From: an uncultured Eubacteriales bacterium
Lineage (GTDB): Bacteria > Bacillota > Clostridia > Peptostreptococcales > Anaerovoracaceae
Length of the DNA stretch: 48,322 nucleotides
NCBI GenBank assembly: GCA_902779185.1
Contig: CACZAM010000012.1
Coordinates: 1-48,322 of the forward strand
Reading direction: 5' to 3'
Shown: in pieces, positions 1 through 8,531 of the stretch
Position numbering within the stretch: position 1 is the first letter of the stretch
Layout of the letters: each line of letters starts with the position of its first letter
Notes under the pieces: generated by a model
Database searches by the model: none
What the model was told of the DNA's origin: nothing
Seen by the model: the letters and a program-made list of their open reading frames with translations, nothing else
Position numbers and translations under genes: made by a program

Positions 1-63
1 AGCATTTGCAAGACTTTCAGCTTTGTAGCATCAAAACAGCCCGCCGTTAGGCGGGCAAGTTAA
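1..63 (+). other. Possible 3' end of a gene entering from the left
   Basis: Frame 1 is open from the first base to a TAA at 61-63, giving about 20 residues that end in QPAVRRAS. A GC-rich hairpin overlaps the end. The stretch is too short to assign to any family and may be open by chance. Confidence 0.2.
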
Positions 64-95
64 GAGGCTGCCACACTTTTTATTGTGCGACAGCC
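39..95 (+). terminator. Two successive hairpins, probable transcription end
   Basis: The first hairpin is a perfect 7-bp stem (GCCCGCC at 39-45, GGCGGGC at 50-56) with a GTTA loop. The second pairs 66-76 with 85-95 (GGCTG...CAGCC) with two mismatches and a T-rich loop; the sequence CCTTGCTTGTTTTTG follows. Together they look like the end of transcription coming from the left and would insulate the operon that begins at 380. Confidence 0.5.
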
Positions 96-139
96 CCTTG
101 CTTGTTTTTGTTCGATTTTACTTTAGTCCCCTAAAGTTA

Positions 140-226
140 GCCCCCAACTTTACTGGCTGAAAACGGCAGCCCCCAAATTTAATTTCATTTTTCGATTGCC
201 CCCAGAAAACTTTGGATAGCCCACAG
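140..226. repeat. GCCCCCA repeats at 29-bp spacing
   Basis: The heptamer GCCCCCA occurs at 140-146, 169-175 and 198-204, exactly 29 bp apart, each followed by an A/T-rich tract; a shorter GCCCA follows at 219. No gene is present here. Iterated sites of this kind occur at the ends of IS21-type transposons and at protein-binding arrays. The IS21 reading is only a guess, since no transposase gene is visible in the window on this side. Confidence 0.4.
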
Positions 227-264
227 AAATATGCGGCATCCTGTTTTATTGGCCTTTAAGATCA

Positions 265-292
265 TTGACCTGTGCAGTGATACAAATGTAAT
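265..292 (+). promoter_or_regulatory. Candidate sigma-70 promoter of the glycerophosphotransferase operon
   Basis: TTGACC at 265-270 is followed after 16 bp by TGTAAT at 287-292, each matching consensus at five of six positions. Transcription would start near 299 and leave a leader of about 80 nt before the ATG at 380. The first 21-bp repeat fills the spacer exactly, so a repeat-binding protein would compete with RNA polymerase. Confidence 0.5.
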
Positions 293-333
293 GTGCAGTG
301 ATACAAATGTAATGTGCAGTGATACAAATGTAA
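271..333. repeat. Three perfect tandem 21-bp repeats
   Basis: The unit TGTGCAGTGATACAAATGTAA occupies 271-291, 292-312 and 313-333, with a decayed fourth start at 334 (TGCTCAGAGACATAA). There are no spacers, so it is not a CRISPR. The 21-bp period is two helical turns, which would put binding sites on one face of the DNA. Each copy also brings a TGTAAT hexamer, so copy-number changes would move or duplicate a -10-like element. Confidence 0.9.
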
Positions 334-379
334 TGCTCAGAGACATAAGAGGCCTTTATATGGTAAAATATTAAGGACT

Positions 380-3300
380 ATGGATCCAATTAAATCGATC
401 AAAAGAAAAATCAAATACTACAGAAGTGATGAGCGCATATACCGCGATCTGTGGTATTCGTGCGCGGTTGATGAGAAAAGCATTCTTATCGAGTCCGGGC
501 GCGGAGAAACTGTATCGGGCAATATGTTTGCTCTGCTCAAAGAGATTGAGACCGGTCCTGAATGGGAAGAGTACAGGCCGTATTTTGTTGTGACTGAAAA
601 GACCCGTAAAGAGGCCGCTCTCAAATTCGATTACTACGGATTCAAAAGGGTATGCACTGTCGACAGGATGAGCCGCGATTATCTGAAACTGCTGGCATCC
701 TGCAAATACTTCTTTACTGACAACACATACCCTGTATTGTTCTGCAAAAAACCGGAGCAGGTTCTGTGCAACACCTGGCATGGCACCCCGCTCAAGCATA
801 TGGGCAAGGCAGTCCTTGAGGGAGCCCGCGGCATAGGCAATGTGCAGCGCAACTTCTTTATGGCAGACTACGCGCTGTTCCCTAATGACTTTACCCGCGA
901 TGTATTCATGGACGACTATCTGCTGAGGGAGCAGTTCTCCGGCAAAGAGGTGATGCTCGACTACCCGAGAAACGATGCTTTTCATGATGATGAAATGCGT
1001 AAAAGGGTTCGCAGCGAGCAGGGCCTTGAAGGCATGCGTGTATACGCATATATGCCTACATGGAGAGGCGGCGACTCAAAGAACGTGGACATGGAGGCGC
1101 AGATCACGGAGATCGCTTCATATCTTGAGAACTTCGACCGCGCGCTTGGGGATGACGAAGTGCTTTATGTGAATCTGCATCCGTTCGTCGGAAGACACCT
1201 CAACTATGAGGGGTATAAGCACATAAGACAGTTCCCTGCGGAATACGAGACCTATGATTTCCTGAATGTCTCGGACGCGCTGATAACTGACTATTCGAGC
1301 GTGTTCTTTGACTACGCTCAGACAGGCCGCAAGATAGTGCTCTTTACCTATGATCTTGAAGAGTACATGCAAAGCCGTGGCACATACATGGATGTAAGAG
1401 ATCTTCCGTTTGAAAAGTGCCTCACAGTGGATGAGGTGATAAGCGCGCTAAGAAGCGGGAATGAGCAGCCGACCGGAAGCTTTATCGATAAATTCTGCGC
1501 TTACCGCGAAACCGGCGGGAGAAGCTGCTCGAACAGACTCCTCAGGATAGCTGCAGGTAAGGAAACTGTCGCTGAAAGCACAAGATCCGTTGCGCAGACG
1601 CATCATGTCATAGGCACCACAGGGCTTGAGAAAGGCATTCCGGATGAGCTGAAGAAGCTGATACAGAGGTATTCCCTTGACGGCGGACATATAAGCGTTC
1701 TGTTTGACGGCGGAGTAAAGCCTGAAATCATAGAAGTTCTCAGAGAACTGGAATCATATGAGAATGTAAGCTGGTATTCCGTGCCCGGCGGGATCAGGGA
1801 TGAAGACATACCGCGCGAAATGAGCCGCATGATGCCAGGATGGCGCTTCGACAGCTACAAAGCCGTAGGAGAGCTTAAAAGAAATTACTTCAGACTCGTC
1901 AATCACATGATACCTGTGAAGATCTACTCGCTGAAAAACAGAGGCGAGTCAGTAGTGATCACTTTCAGGCAAGGCAGGCTGACAGGCCTGTGCAGTGCCA
2001 AGGTCGGCGACTATGACTGCGTGCTTGAGAAGAACGGGGATAAGTACAGGCTGGAGATCCCTAAGGCAGCGATGCCGGGATTCCTTTTCAGAAACCGTAT
2101 CACTCTTTTTGATGAGACCGGGAACGAATTCAAAATAGTTGCCGGACGCAGGCTTCCTAAGATATGGAACATTGCGCACACAAAAGTCATAAAGCTGAAA
2201 ATCAACAGCACTTCCGATGATGCCGAAGACACATCAGATTCAGGCAGCGGAGGCTCGGTCTGCTATCTGCAGGAATACAAAACGCGCACGGATCTGCTCG
2301 TAAGACCAACGAATTATACCGACAGCGCGGTTGAAAGAATAAAGATAGCATTTGCGTATATCGCGGCCAGATTAAGCAGGGGCGGTCAAACGCCGATAAT
2401 CCTGTATGAGAAAAACAGTGAGCGGTACGAGGAATCCGCGTCTGTGCTCTACGAGAAACTGCTCGATATGGGATACGGCAATGTCTATTACGTGATAAAA
2501 AGGGACTGCCCTGCGTGGAATGCTGTTCCCGGCCCTTACCGCGCAAACCTGCTTGCAAAGTACTCATTCCGGCATTATCTGACTTTCTTCAGATGCAAGA
2601 CCTTCATCGCGACTGAAAGGATAACCCATAACATAGACCTTAGGCCGCTCAGCCCGTTCCTGAGGTACTGGCTTGCACATGCAGGATACAATTTCGTTTT
2701 CCTGCAGCACGGGGTAATGTATATGGTTTCGCTGGATTCCGAAAGACGCGCTTTCTTCAGGCTGCGTGAGAAACCGGGATACAAAAACAGGATAGTCGTC
2801 TCTTCAGAACTCGAGGCGGATCACTTTGTTAAAAGGGGCGGATTTGACAGGAAGGAACTGTATGTGTGCGGCCTTCTGAAGTTTGACAGCGCGGAGAGAA
2901 GGGAGATCCACGACCGCATTGTCATAATGCCTACCTGGAGACCGAGCGAAGCAAACCTCGCTGCAGAGAATTTCAGAGAAACTACATACTATAAATTTAT
3001 CAGCAAAATATATAACGCGGTACCGGATGAGCTTAAGGAAAAAGTCATAGTGCTCCCGCACCCGCTTATCAAAAAGAGTGCGGTGGCGGCATCACAGGCT
3101 GCCGGAGGAACATCGGATGATGATGTAATAAAGCTCATGCTGCCTGATCTGACCCACGAAGAAGTGCTTAAGATGACGGATACTCTCATTACGGATTATT
3201 CCTCTATCTCTTATGACGCGTTTTACCGCGGGGCAAATGTCATATTCGACTGGGAAGAAAAAGACCAGACGATCGCTTACTATGGCAGGTCTGCGAAGCT

Positions 3301-3493
3301 TATGCTTACTGAGGAGCTCGCGTTCGGTGAAGTCACCTATGACAGTGATGGGCTGAATGCCGCTATAAGGAACGTATACGGCAAACCGCATGACAGCATT
3401 CATGAAGAAAGGTTCCGCAAAATCGTCACTTATCATGACGGCCATAATACCGAAAGGTTTATAGAAATGGCAAAAGAAGACGGACTGATATAG
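380..3493 (+). CDS. Double-headed TagF-like glycerophosphotransferase (two catalytic domains)
   Basis: The predicted role is building a poly(polyol-phosphate) chain from CDP-activated glycerol or a similar donor at the inner face of the membrane. The 1037 residues hold two complete copies of the Glyphos_transf (TagF/TarF) domain. The N-terminal copy has WHGTPLKHMG near 133-142, PTWRG near 226, NLHP at 265-268 and TDYSSVFFD near 303-311. The C-terminal copy has QHGV at 776-779, PTWR at 851, LPHP at 892-895 and TDYSSISYD near 938-946. A divergent linker of about 240 residues joins them. Both copies keep the two His positions and the TDYSS loop, so both could be active, for example a primase and a polymerase, or two different polyols. 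AAGGA lies only 2 nt before the ATG, a short spacing. It is the first of six closely packed genes. Confidence 0.9.
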   Translation: MDPIKSIKRKIKYYRSDERIYRDLWYSCAVDEKSILIESGRGETVSGNMFALLKEIETGPEWEEYRPYFVVTEKTRKEAALKFDYYGFKRVCTVDRMSRDYLKLLASCKYFFTDNTYPVLFCKKPEQVLCNTWHGTPLKHMGKAVLEGARGIGNVQRNFFMADYALFPNDFTRDVFMDDYLLREQFSGKEVMLDYPRNDAFHDDEMRKRVRSEQGLEGMRVYAYMPTWRGGDSKNVDMEAQITEIASYLENFDRALGDDEVLYVNLHPFVGRHLNYEGYKHIRQFPAEYETYDFLNVSDALITDYSSVFFDYAQTGRKIVLFTYDLEEYMQSRGTYMDVRDLPFEKCLTVDEVISALRSGNEQPTGSFIDKFCAYRETGGRSCSNRLLRIAAGKETVAESTRSVAQTHHVIGTTGLEKGIPDELKKLIQRYSLDGGHISVLFDGGVKPEIIEVLRELESYENVSWYSVPGGIRDEDIPREMSRMMPGWRFDSYKAVGELKRNYFRLVNHMIPVKIYSLKNRGESVVITFRQGRLTGLCSAKVGDYDCVLEKNGDKYRLEIPKAAMPGFLFRNRITLFDETGNEFKIVAGRRLPKIWNIAHTKVIKLKINSTSDDAEDTSDSGSGGSVCYLQEYKTRTDLLVRPTNYTDSAVERIKIAFAYIAARLSRGGQTPIILYEKNSERYEESASVLYEKLLDMGYGNVYYVIKRDCPAWNAVPGPYRANLLAKYSFRHYLTFFRCKTFIATERITHNIDLRPLSPFLRYWLAHAGYNFVFLQHGVMYMVSLDSERRAFFRLREKPGYKNRIVVSSELEADHFVKRGGFDRKELYVCGLLKFDSAERREIHDRIVIMPTWRPSEANLAAENFRETTYYKFISKIYNAVPDELKEKVIVLPHPLIKKSAVAASQAAGGTSDDDVIKLMLPDLTHEEVLKMTDTLITDYSSISYDAFYRGANVIFDWEEKDQTIAYYGRSAKLMLTEELAFGEVTYDSDGLNAAIRNVYGKPHDSIHEERFRKIVTYHDGHNTERFIEMAKEDGLI

Positions 3494-3507
3494 AAAACAA
3501 AGGCCAG

Positions 3508-4632
3508 ATGGGAACAAAGCAGAAGAAAATAGCAATAATAAGCCGCGAGAGTGACAGCAAAACGCTCGATGTATCAATGCTTGAGGAAGAGCTGCTGCGC
3601 CGCGGATGCAGGGTAAAGGTTCTCAGCAAGCTGCTCACTAAAGAGAAATCGATCAAAGCGCTTGGCTATATCGGGCATGTCGCGAAACAGCAGGCGGCCA
3701 TAATGGCGTCTGATGTTGTGGTGCTCGACACATACTGCATACCGGCCAGCATGATCCCGCACGGCAAGGGCACAAGGATCGTGCAGATCTGGCACGCGCT
3801 TGGTGCGGTCAAGAAGTTCGGCTGGCAGACTGTGGGCAGGGAAGGCGGCTCGTCAGAGAAGGTCGCGCGGCTGATGCGCATGCACCGCGGTTACGACTAT
3901 GTGGTGAGCCCTAGCGACATAACCGCGGAGTACTTCTGCGAAGCCTTTGATACCGATAAGGACAAGGTGGCTAAGTACGGGCTGCCGCGCATCGACTACA
4001 TAAAGAGCGTTGCGTCAGGCGAAAGGCAGGCGGACATGGAAAGACGGATACTGTCGCAGTATCCGCAGCTTGCAGGCACAGACAGAAAAACGATGCTTTA
4101 TGCTCCTACTTTCAGGCGCGGCAGATCTGTAGATCTTCAGAGCCTGATCGGGGCGCTGGATCCGGCAAAGTATGATCTTGTGGTAAAGCTGCACCCGCTT
4201 TACAGGGCCGGAAATACTGGCCCGGAGGAGGCATCTTCCGCCGGGAGCGGGCAGCTGGATGTCATTTATGACGAAACGTTCTCATCATATGACTGGCTGT
4301 CGGCAGCAGATATTATAATCAGTGATTATTCTTCGCTGGTGATTGAGACGACCCTTACAGACAAGCCTCTCTTCATCTACGCATACGATCTTGAGGAATA
4401 CAGCGAAAACACAGGTCTCAATATGGATTTCTACAGTGAGCCGATAGCTCCGTACGTGTTTAAGGACGCGGCTTCACTGGCAGCCTGCATCGATAAGACC
4501 TGCGGCAAGACCGGCGCGGATGGTCAGGGCTATGATATGGAGGCTCTGCACGCGTTCAGGGACCGCTATATAGATATAGACACGGATAACTGCACTGCCG
4601 CTCTGGCAGAATTCATTATTTCACTTGCATAG
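3508..4632 (+). CDS. TagB/TagF-like CDP-glycerol glycerophosphotransferase family protein
   Basis: This 374-residue single-domain member of the Glyphos_transf family begins 14 nt after its upstream neighbour. Visible motifs are IWHALGA at 94-100 (in place of WHGTPLK), APTFRRG near 199-205, KLHP at 227-230 and SDYSSLVIE at 272-280. The HALGA variant is seen in smaller TagB/TarB-like or capsule members, which often act as primases adding the first unit to a lipid-linked disaccharide. That role is plausible here because a tagO gene lies in the same locus, but the substrate is not shown. It was most likely co-transcribed with the genes on both sides. Confidence 0.82.
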   Translation: MGTKQKKIAIISRESDSKTLDVSMLEEELLRRGCRVKVLSKLLTKEKSIKALGYIGHVAKQQAAIMASDVVVLDTYCIPASMIPHGKGTRIVQIWHALGAVKKFGWQTVGREGGSSEKVARLMRMHRGYDYVVSPSDITAEYFCEAFDTDKDKVAKYGLPRIDYIKSVASGERQADMERRILSQYPQLAGTDRKTMLYAPTFRRGRSVDLQSLIGALDPAKYDLVVKLHPLYRAGNTGPEEASSAGSGQLDVIYDETFSSYDWLSAADIIISDYSSLVIETTLTDKPLFIYAYDLEEYSENTGLNMDFYSEPIAPYVFKDAASLAACIDKTCGKTGADGQGYDMEALHAFRDRYIDIDTDNCTAALAEFIISLA

Positions 4633-4689
4633 CCTGGAAGACTGAAGTCGTATAGTTATTTTGAAAAAGAAAAACAACTGAGGATAATG

Positions 4690-5937
4690 ATGAGCGTAAC
4701 AAAGACATTCAAAAAGGTTGTATTCGATATTGCGAAGAAGAACAAGGCGTTCAGGCTGCTTTTCAGAGGGAGCAGGGACGCTGCTTACCGCGCCAAGATG
4801 ACGCTCGATGATCCGTTCGGAAAGATAGATGACAAGCTGGTATACTTCCAGACCTTCTCGGGACGCGGATACAGTGACTCGCCGAAAGCGATGTATGAGT
4901 ACATGCTTACCGCCCCGGAGTACAGGGATTACAGGTTCATCTGGAGCTTCAAGGATCCGCTGGAGTACTCTTACCTGCTGCAGAATGACCGCACGAGTCT
5001 GGTGAAGTTCAGAACTAAAGAAGACAACAAGGCCCTGCGCATGGCTAAGTACTGGATCACAAACTACCGCATGCTGAATTACCAGTTCCCGCGCAAGGGG
5101 CAGATCTACGTGCAGTGCTGGCACGGCACTCCGCTGAAGCGTCTTGGCTATGACATCGCGGAGAGTGACAACGCCATGAATTCTCTCAGCGAGATCAAGG
5201 AAAAGTACAGGAGCGACGCGGAGAAGTTTTCATACATACTCTCGCCATCGCCTTTTGCGACAGATAAATTCGCCACAGCCTGGAACCTGAATGAGACAGG
5301 CCAGCGGCACAAAATTATAGAAGAGGGCTACCCTCGCAATGACAGACTGGCAGTCGCGACCGAAGAGGAGCGCGCTCGTCTCAGAAAGCAGTTCGGTGTA
5401 GAGGGCAAAAAAGTCATACTGTACGCTCCTACATGGAGAGACAACCAGCACACCAGCGGTGAGGGCTACACCTACAGGACAGAAGTGGATTTCGACAGGC
5501 TTCAGAAGGAACTGGGCGATGAATACGTGATACTCTTCAGAGCGCATTATCTCGTTGCCAACAGCTTCGACTTTGAACGCTACAGCGGTTTCATCACGGA
5601 CGTCAGCTCATACGGCGACATCAACGATCTGTATATCGTTTCCGATATCCTCGTCACGGATTATTCCAGCGTTTTCTTCGACTACTCTATACTGGAGCGC
5701 CCGGTCGTATTCTACATGTACGACCTTGAGCAGTACGCGAATGAGCTGCGCGGATTCTATCTGTCGCTCGACGAGCTGCCGGGTCCGGTCGTTAAGGACG
5801 AAGACGGCCTCATAGAGGAGATCCGGAAAACCGCTGACTGGCAGGTGGACGACAGATACAGGGAATTCAAAAGGCGCTTCAATCCGTACGAAGACGGACA
5901 GTCGTCAAAGCGCGTTCTGGCAAAGGTCATCAGATAA
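4690..5937 (+). CDS. TagF-like CDP-glycerol glycerophosphotransferase
   Basis: This is a 415-residue Glyphos_transf protein. Counting from the first of two adjacent ATGs (4687), the motifs are CWHGTPLKRLG at 144-154, APTWRD at 247-252 and TDYSSVFFDY at 324-333. The usual HP motif reads RAHY near 285-288, so the second catalytic region differs from its neighbours. The ATG at 4690 is preferred because GAGGA then lies 5 nt upstream rather than 2. It is the third family member in a row and the fourth catalytic domain in the operon, suggesting a polymer with several linkage steps or alternating units. The acceptor and donor cannot be read from the sequence. Confidence 0.87.
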   Translation: MSVTKTFKKVVFDIAKKNKAFRLLFRGSRDAAYRAKMTLDDPFGKIDDKLVYFQTFSGRGYSDSPKAMYEYMLTAPEYRDYRFIWSFKDPLEYSYLLQNDRTSLVKFRTKEDNKALRMAKYWITNYRMLNYQFPRKGQIYVQCWHGTPLKRLGYDIAESDNAMNSLSEIKEKYRSDAEKFSYILSPSPFATDKFATAWNLNETGQRHKIIEEGYPRNDRLAVATEEERARLRKQFGVEGKKVILYAPTWRDNQHTSGEGYTYRTEVDFDRLQKELGDEYVILFRAHYLVANSFDFERYSGFITDVSSYGDINDLYIVSDILVTDYSSVFFDYSILERPVVFYMYDLEQYANELRGFYLSLDELPGPVVKDEDGLIEEIRKTADWQVDDRYREFKRRFNPYEDGQSSKRVLAKVIR

Positions 5938-5952
5938 GATCGGAGGGTAATG

Positions 5953-7182
5953 ATGGACAAGATAATCATTCTGGGAGCAGGGCCTTATCAGCTGCATCTT
6001 ATTGAGCAGGCGAAAGCGCTCGGCAATTATGTAATAACGATCACTCCTGAGGGAGACTACCCTGGGATCAAGGTCGCTGACAAGACATATTATCATGATG
6101 CCAAGGATGAGGAGTATGCTCTGTGGGTGGCGCAGACCGAGAACGTGAACGGTATCATATCCGATCAGGGCGATATTTTTGTGCGTCCTGTGGCATATGT
6201 AGCCGAGAAGATGGGACTCCCGGGCAACGGTTACGAGACTGCGAAGCTCTATACCAACAAGTACAGGATGCGCCAGAGGAGCAAGGAGCTGGGTCTTGCA
6301 ACCATTGAGAGCAGGCTTGTAAGGACTCTCGATGAGGCAAAGCAGGCATACAGGGATCTCGGCGGAGAAACTATCATCAAACCTGTAGATGCGAGCAGCA
6401 GCCGCGGAGTATATAAGGTGTTCAGCGAGGATGAGCTGATCGCCCACTGGGATGAGGCGAAAGAGACCTCCAGAAGCGGTGATGTGATCCTGGAACAGTT
6501 CATAAACGGCCCGCAGTATGAGGTCGACTCCATCGCTGTTAAAGGCCATGTGGTGCCGCTGATGTATGCGGACCTTAAGGAATTCAACATCCCTAATGTC
6601 TTCTCATCGGCAACGAGGCTATATCCGTCGGTTGCTGATGATGAAACGGTAAGGCGCCTGCTGGAGTACAGCAATAAGATAAATGAAGGCTTCGGAATGA
6701 TCCAGGGCATCTCGCACAACGAATACATAATTGATGAGAAGACGGGCGAGATATATCTTATAGAATGCGCGCTGAGAGGAGGCGGCACGTTCATCGCGTC
6801 GGATATAGCGTACCTTTCGACCGGCATAGATACCGCGGACTTCCTCGTGAAGGTGGCTCTCGGCAAGCTCGACGATGTTCCGGAATTCCGGATGAACCGC
6901 TGCCACTGCGGATACGCAGCATTTTACATGCCGGCGGGCGAGGTGCTTTCTACCGAGGGTCTTGAAGAGGTTAAGGCTCTGGACTATGTGGTAAATATGA
7001 AGATGAACGGGATATGCGTCGGGAAGCAGCTCGGCGCAATGGAAGACAAGAATCAGCGCCATGCTATAGTGCTCTACGCGGATACAAGAGAGGAGCTTCT
7101 GGCGAGGATCGAGCATCTGAAAGAACTTATAAAGTTCCGCGTAAAAACAGATAAGGGCATTGAAGGCCCTATCTGGGAATAG
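5953..7182 (+). CDS. ATP-grasp ligase, surface-polymer locus type
   Basis: ATP-grasp enzymes join a carboxylate to an amine or thiol through an acyl-phosphate. Numbered from the adjacent ATG at 5950, this protein shows an N-terminal dinucleotide-like start (IIILGAGPYQ), the ATP-lysine region IKPVD at 143-147, the glycine-rich loop SSSRGVYKV at 149-157, EQF near 182, the metal-binding strand GEIYLIE at 266-272 with RGGG at 276-279, and an unusual RCHCGY at 317-322. It ends in GIEGPIWE. The layout resembles PurK/carbamoyl-phosphate-synthase-type ligases without their partner domains. The ATG at 5953 is preferred for its spacing from GGAGGG. It sits between TagF genes and an adenylate-forming ligase. 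Closest relative in the window: 17604-18839. Substrate unknown. Confidence 0.85.
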   Translation: MDKIIILGAGPYQLHLIEQAKALGNYVITITPEGDYPGIKVADKTYYHDAKDEEYALWVAQTENVNGIISDQGDIFVRPVAYVAEKMGLPGNGYETAKLYTNKYRMRQRSKELGLATIESRLVRTLDEAKQAYRDLGGETIIKPVDASSSRGVYKVFSEDELIAHWDEAKETSRSGDVILEQFINGPQYEVDSIAVKGHVVPLMYADLKEFNIPNVFSSATRLYPSVADDETVRRLLEYSNKINEGFGMIQGISHNEYIIDEKTGEIYLIECALRGGGTFIASDIAYLSTGIDTADFLVKVALGKLDDVPEFRMNRCHCGYAAFYMPAGEVLSTEGLEEVKALDYVVNMKMNGICVGKQLGAMEDKNQRHAIVLYADTREELLARIEHLKELIKFRVKTDKGIEGPIWE

Positions 7183-7197
7183 ATCAGGAGGGGCGAT

Positions 7198-8520
7198 ATG
7201 GCTTCAATTGTAAAGAAAGAACTCAAGAACGTGATGACACTGTATTATCTGATGAAACTCGATAAGAAGGTGCCGCAGGATAACGTGAAAATAAAAGCCA
7301 GGCAGAACCGACTGGTGCATAAAACGATGAAAAGGGCATATAAGCATGTGCCTTATTACCGCGAGAAGTTTGACAGGCTCGGCCTGACACCGGATGACTT
7401 CCACAGCGCGGAAGACCTCGCGAAGTTCCCGGTGATGACAAGAAAGGAACTGCGCGAGTGGATGCAGAACGAATTCAAAACGCGTCCGAAAGAAGCTGAG
7501 GACTGGGAGGTGTTCAGCACTAGCGGCTCGTCCGGGGTTCCGCTTAAATTCGCGCTCACTCACAGAGAGGCCGCCTGCATGAACGCCAACTGGATCCGCG
7601 TTCTGATGTTTGCGGGGTATAAGCCGTTTACGGGCAAGATGCTGTCGTTCCTTACGACCCACTCCAAGGTCGATCCTAAGAAGGGCGACTCGTGGGTCCA
7701 GAAACTGGGCATCATGCGCCGCCGCATCGTTCCTGAGCATCTTTACGTGGGCGAGGGCATGCGCGATCTGATCGAACTGGTAAACGACTACAAGCCGGAC
7801 TGCCTGTGCTTCCGTAAGAATGTCCTGGTAAGAATGGCTCTTTACGCGAAAAACCACGGAATGAAGATTCACCAGCCTAAGGTGTACACACCGGTGAGCG
7901 AGATGGTAGACGAGATCACGCGCAAGCTGCTTCTGGAGACCTATGGACCTGGTCTCATGGACGCTTACGGGTGCAACGAGACCGGAAGCTGCGCGGTCAG
8001 ACTGCCGGGCAGTGACCTGTTCTACATATATTCCGATACGCATGTGCTGAATCTGATCGATGATGACGGCAAACTGTCAGATGAGGGCAGGGTAATAGGA
8101 ACGACTCTGTACAAGAGGGATTTCCCGATCATCAATTATGAGATAGGCGACACGGCAACATCAGAGACCATCGACGGCGTCAGGTATATCAAGACGATCA
8201 AGGGCCGCACCAATGACATGGTGAGACACGCTGACGGTACTGAGACATCGGCGACTGAGCTGATGAAGATACCGAACGGAATAACGGGCGTGGCTCAGTT
8301 CAGATATATACAGACGGCGATAGACGAGATCCACATCCTGCTGGTGAAAGATCCGGGAGATGACAGTCATTCAAAGGAGGAGATAGAGGAGTTCTACTCG
8401 TCCAGGATAGAAAAGCTCTATGGCAGGCCTGAATACAGGCTCGTGTTTGAGTGGATGGACGAGATCCCGCCTGATGAAAACGGAAAGATGAGATGCTTTG
8501 TGTACAAAGCAGATAAATAG
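7198..8520 (+). CDS. PaaK-like adenylate-forming ligase
   Basis: This 440-residue protein belongs to the phenylacetate-CoA ligase / coenzyme F390 synthetase branch of AMP-forming enzymes, which activate a carboxylic acid as an adenylate. The phosphate loop STSGSSGVPLKFALT lies at 107-121, the adenine-binding stretch DAYGCNETG at 255-263, INYEIGD at 312-318, and IKGRTND near 334-340. A C-terminal GK pair near 429-430 matches the catalytic lysine position. AGGAGGGG stands just upstream of the ATG. PaaK-like proteins of this length occur in capsule and teichoic loci with ill-defined roles. Next to an ATP-grasp ligase it suggests activation of an acid used to decorate the polymer. The acid is not known. 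Confidence 0.85.
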   Translation: MASIVKKELKNVMTLYYLMKLDKKVPQDNVKIKARQNRLVHKTMKRAYKHVPYYREKFDRLGLTPDDFHSAEDLAKFPVMTRKELREWMQNEFKTRPKEAEDWEVFSTSGSSGVPLKFALTHREAACMNANWIRVLMFAGYKPFTGKMLSFLTTHSKVDPKKGDSWVQKLGIMRRRIVPEHLYVGEGMRDLIELVNDYKPDCLCFRKNVLVRMALYAKNHGMKIHQPKVYTPVSEMVDEITRKLLLETYGPGLMDAYGCNETGSCAVRLPGSDLFYIYSDTHVLNLIDDDGKLSDEGRVIGTTLYKRDFPIINYEIGDTATSETIDGVRYIKTIKGRTNDMVRHADGTETSATELMKIPNGITGVAQFRYIQTAIDEIHILLVKDPGDDSHSKEEIEEFYSSRIEKLYGRPEYRLVFEWMDEIPPDENGKMRCFVYKADK

Positions 8521-8531
8521 GTCGGTTCTGA

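Noticed and set aside
271-333. CRISPR array
   Set aside because: Repeats are directly abutting without spacers and no cas gene is present.
1-379. Complete IS21-type element on the left
   Set aside because: Only iterated short sites are seen; no istA or istB gene and no matching pair of ends within the window.
7204-8043. Long minus-strand open frame (about 279 codons) opposite the PaaK-like gene
   Set aside because: No ribosome site; composition rich in His/Arg/Val as expected for a shadow of the plus-strand gene, which has clear ANL motifs.
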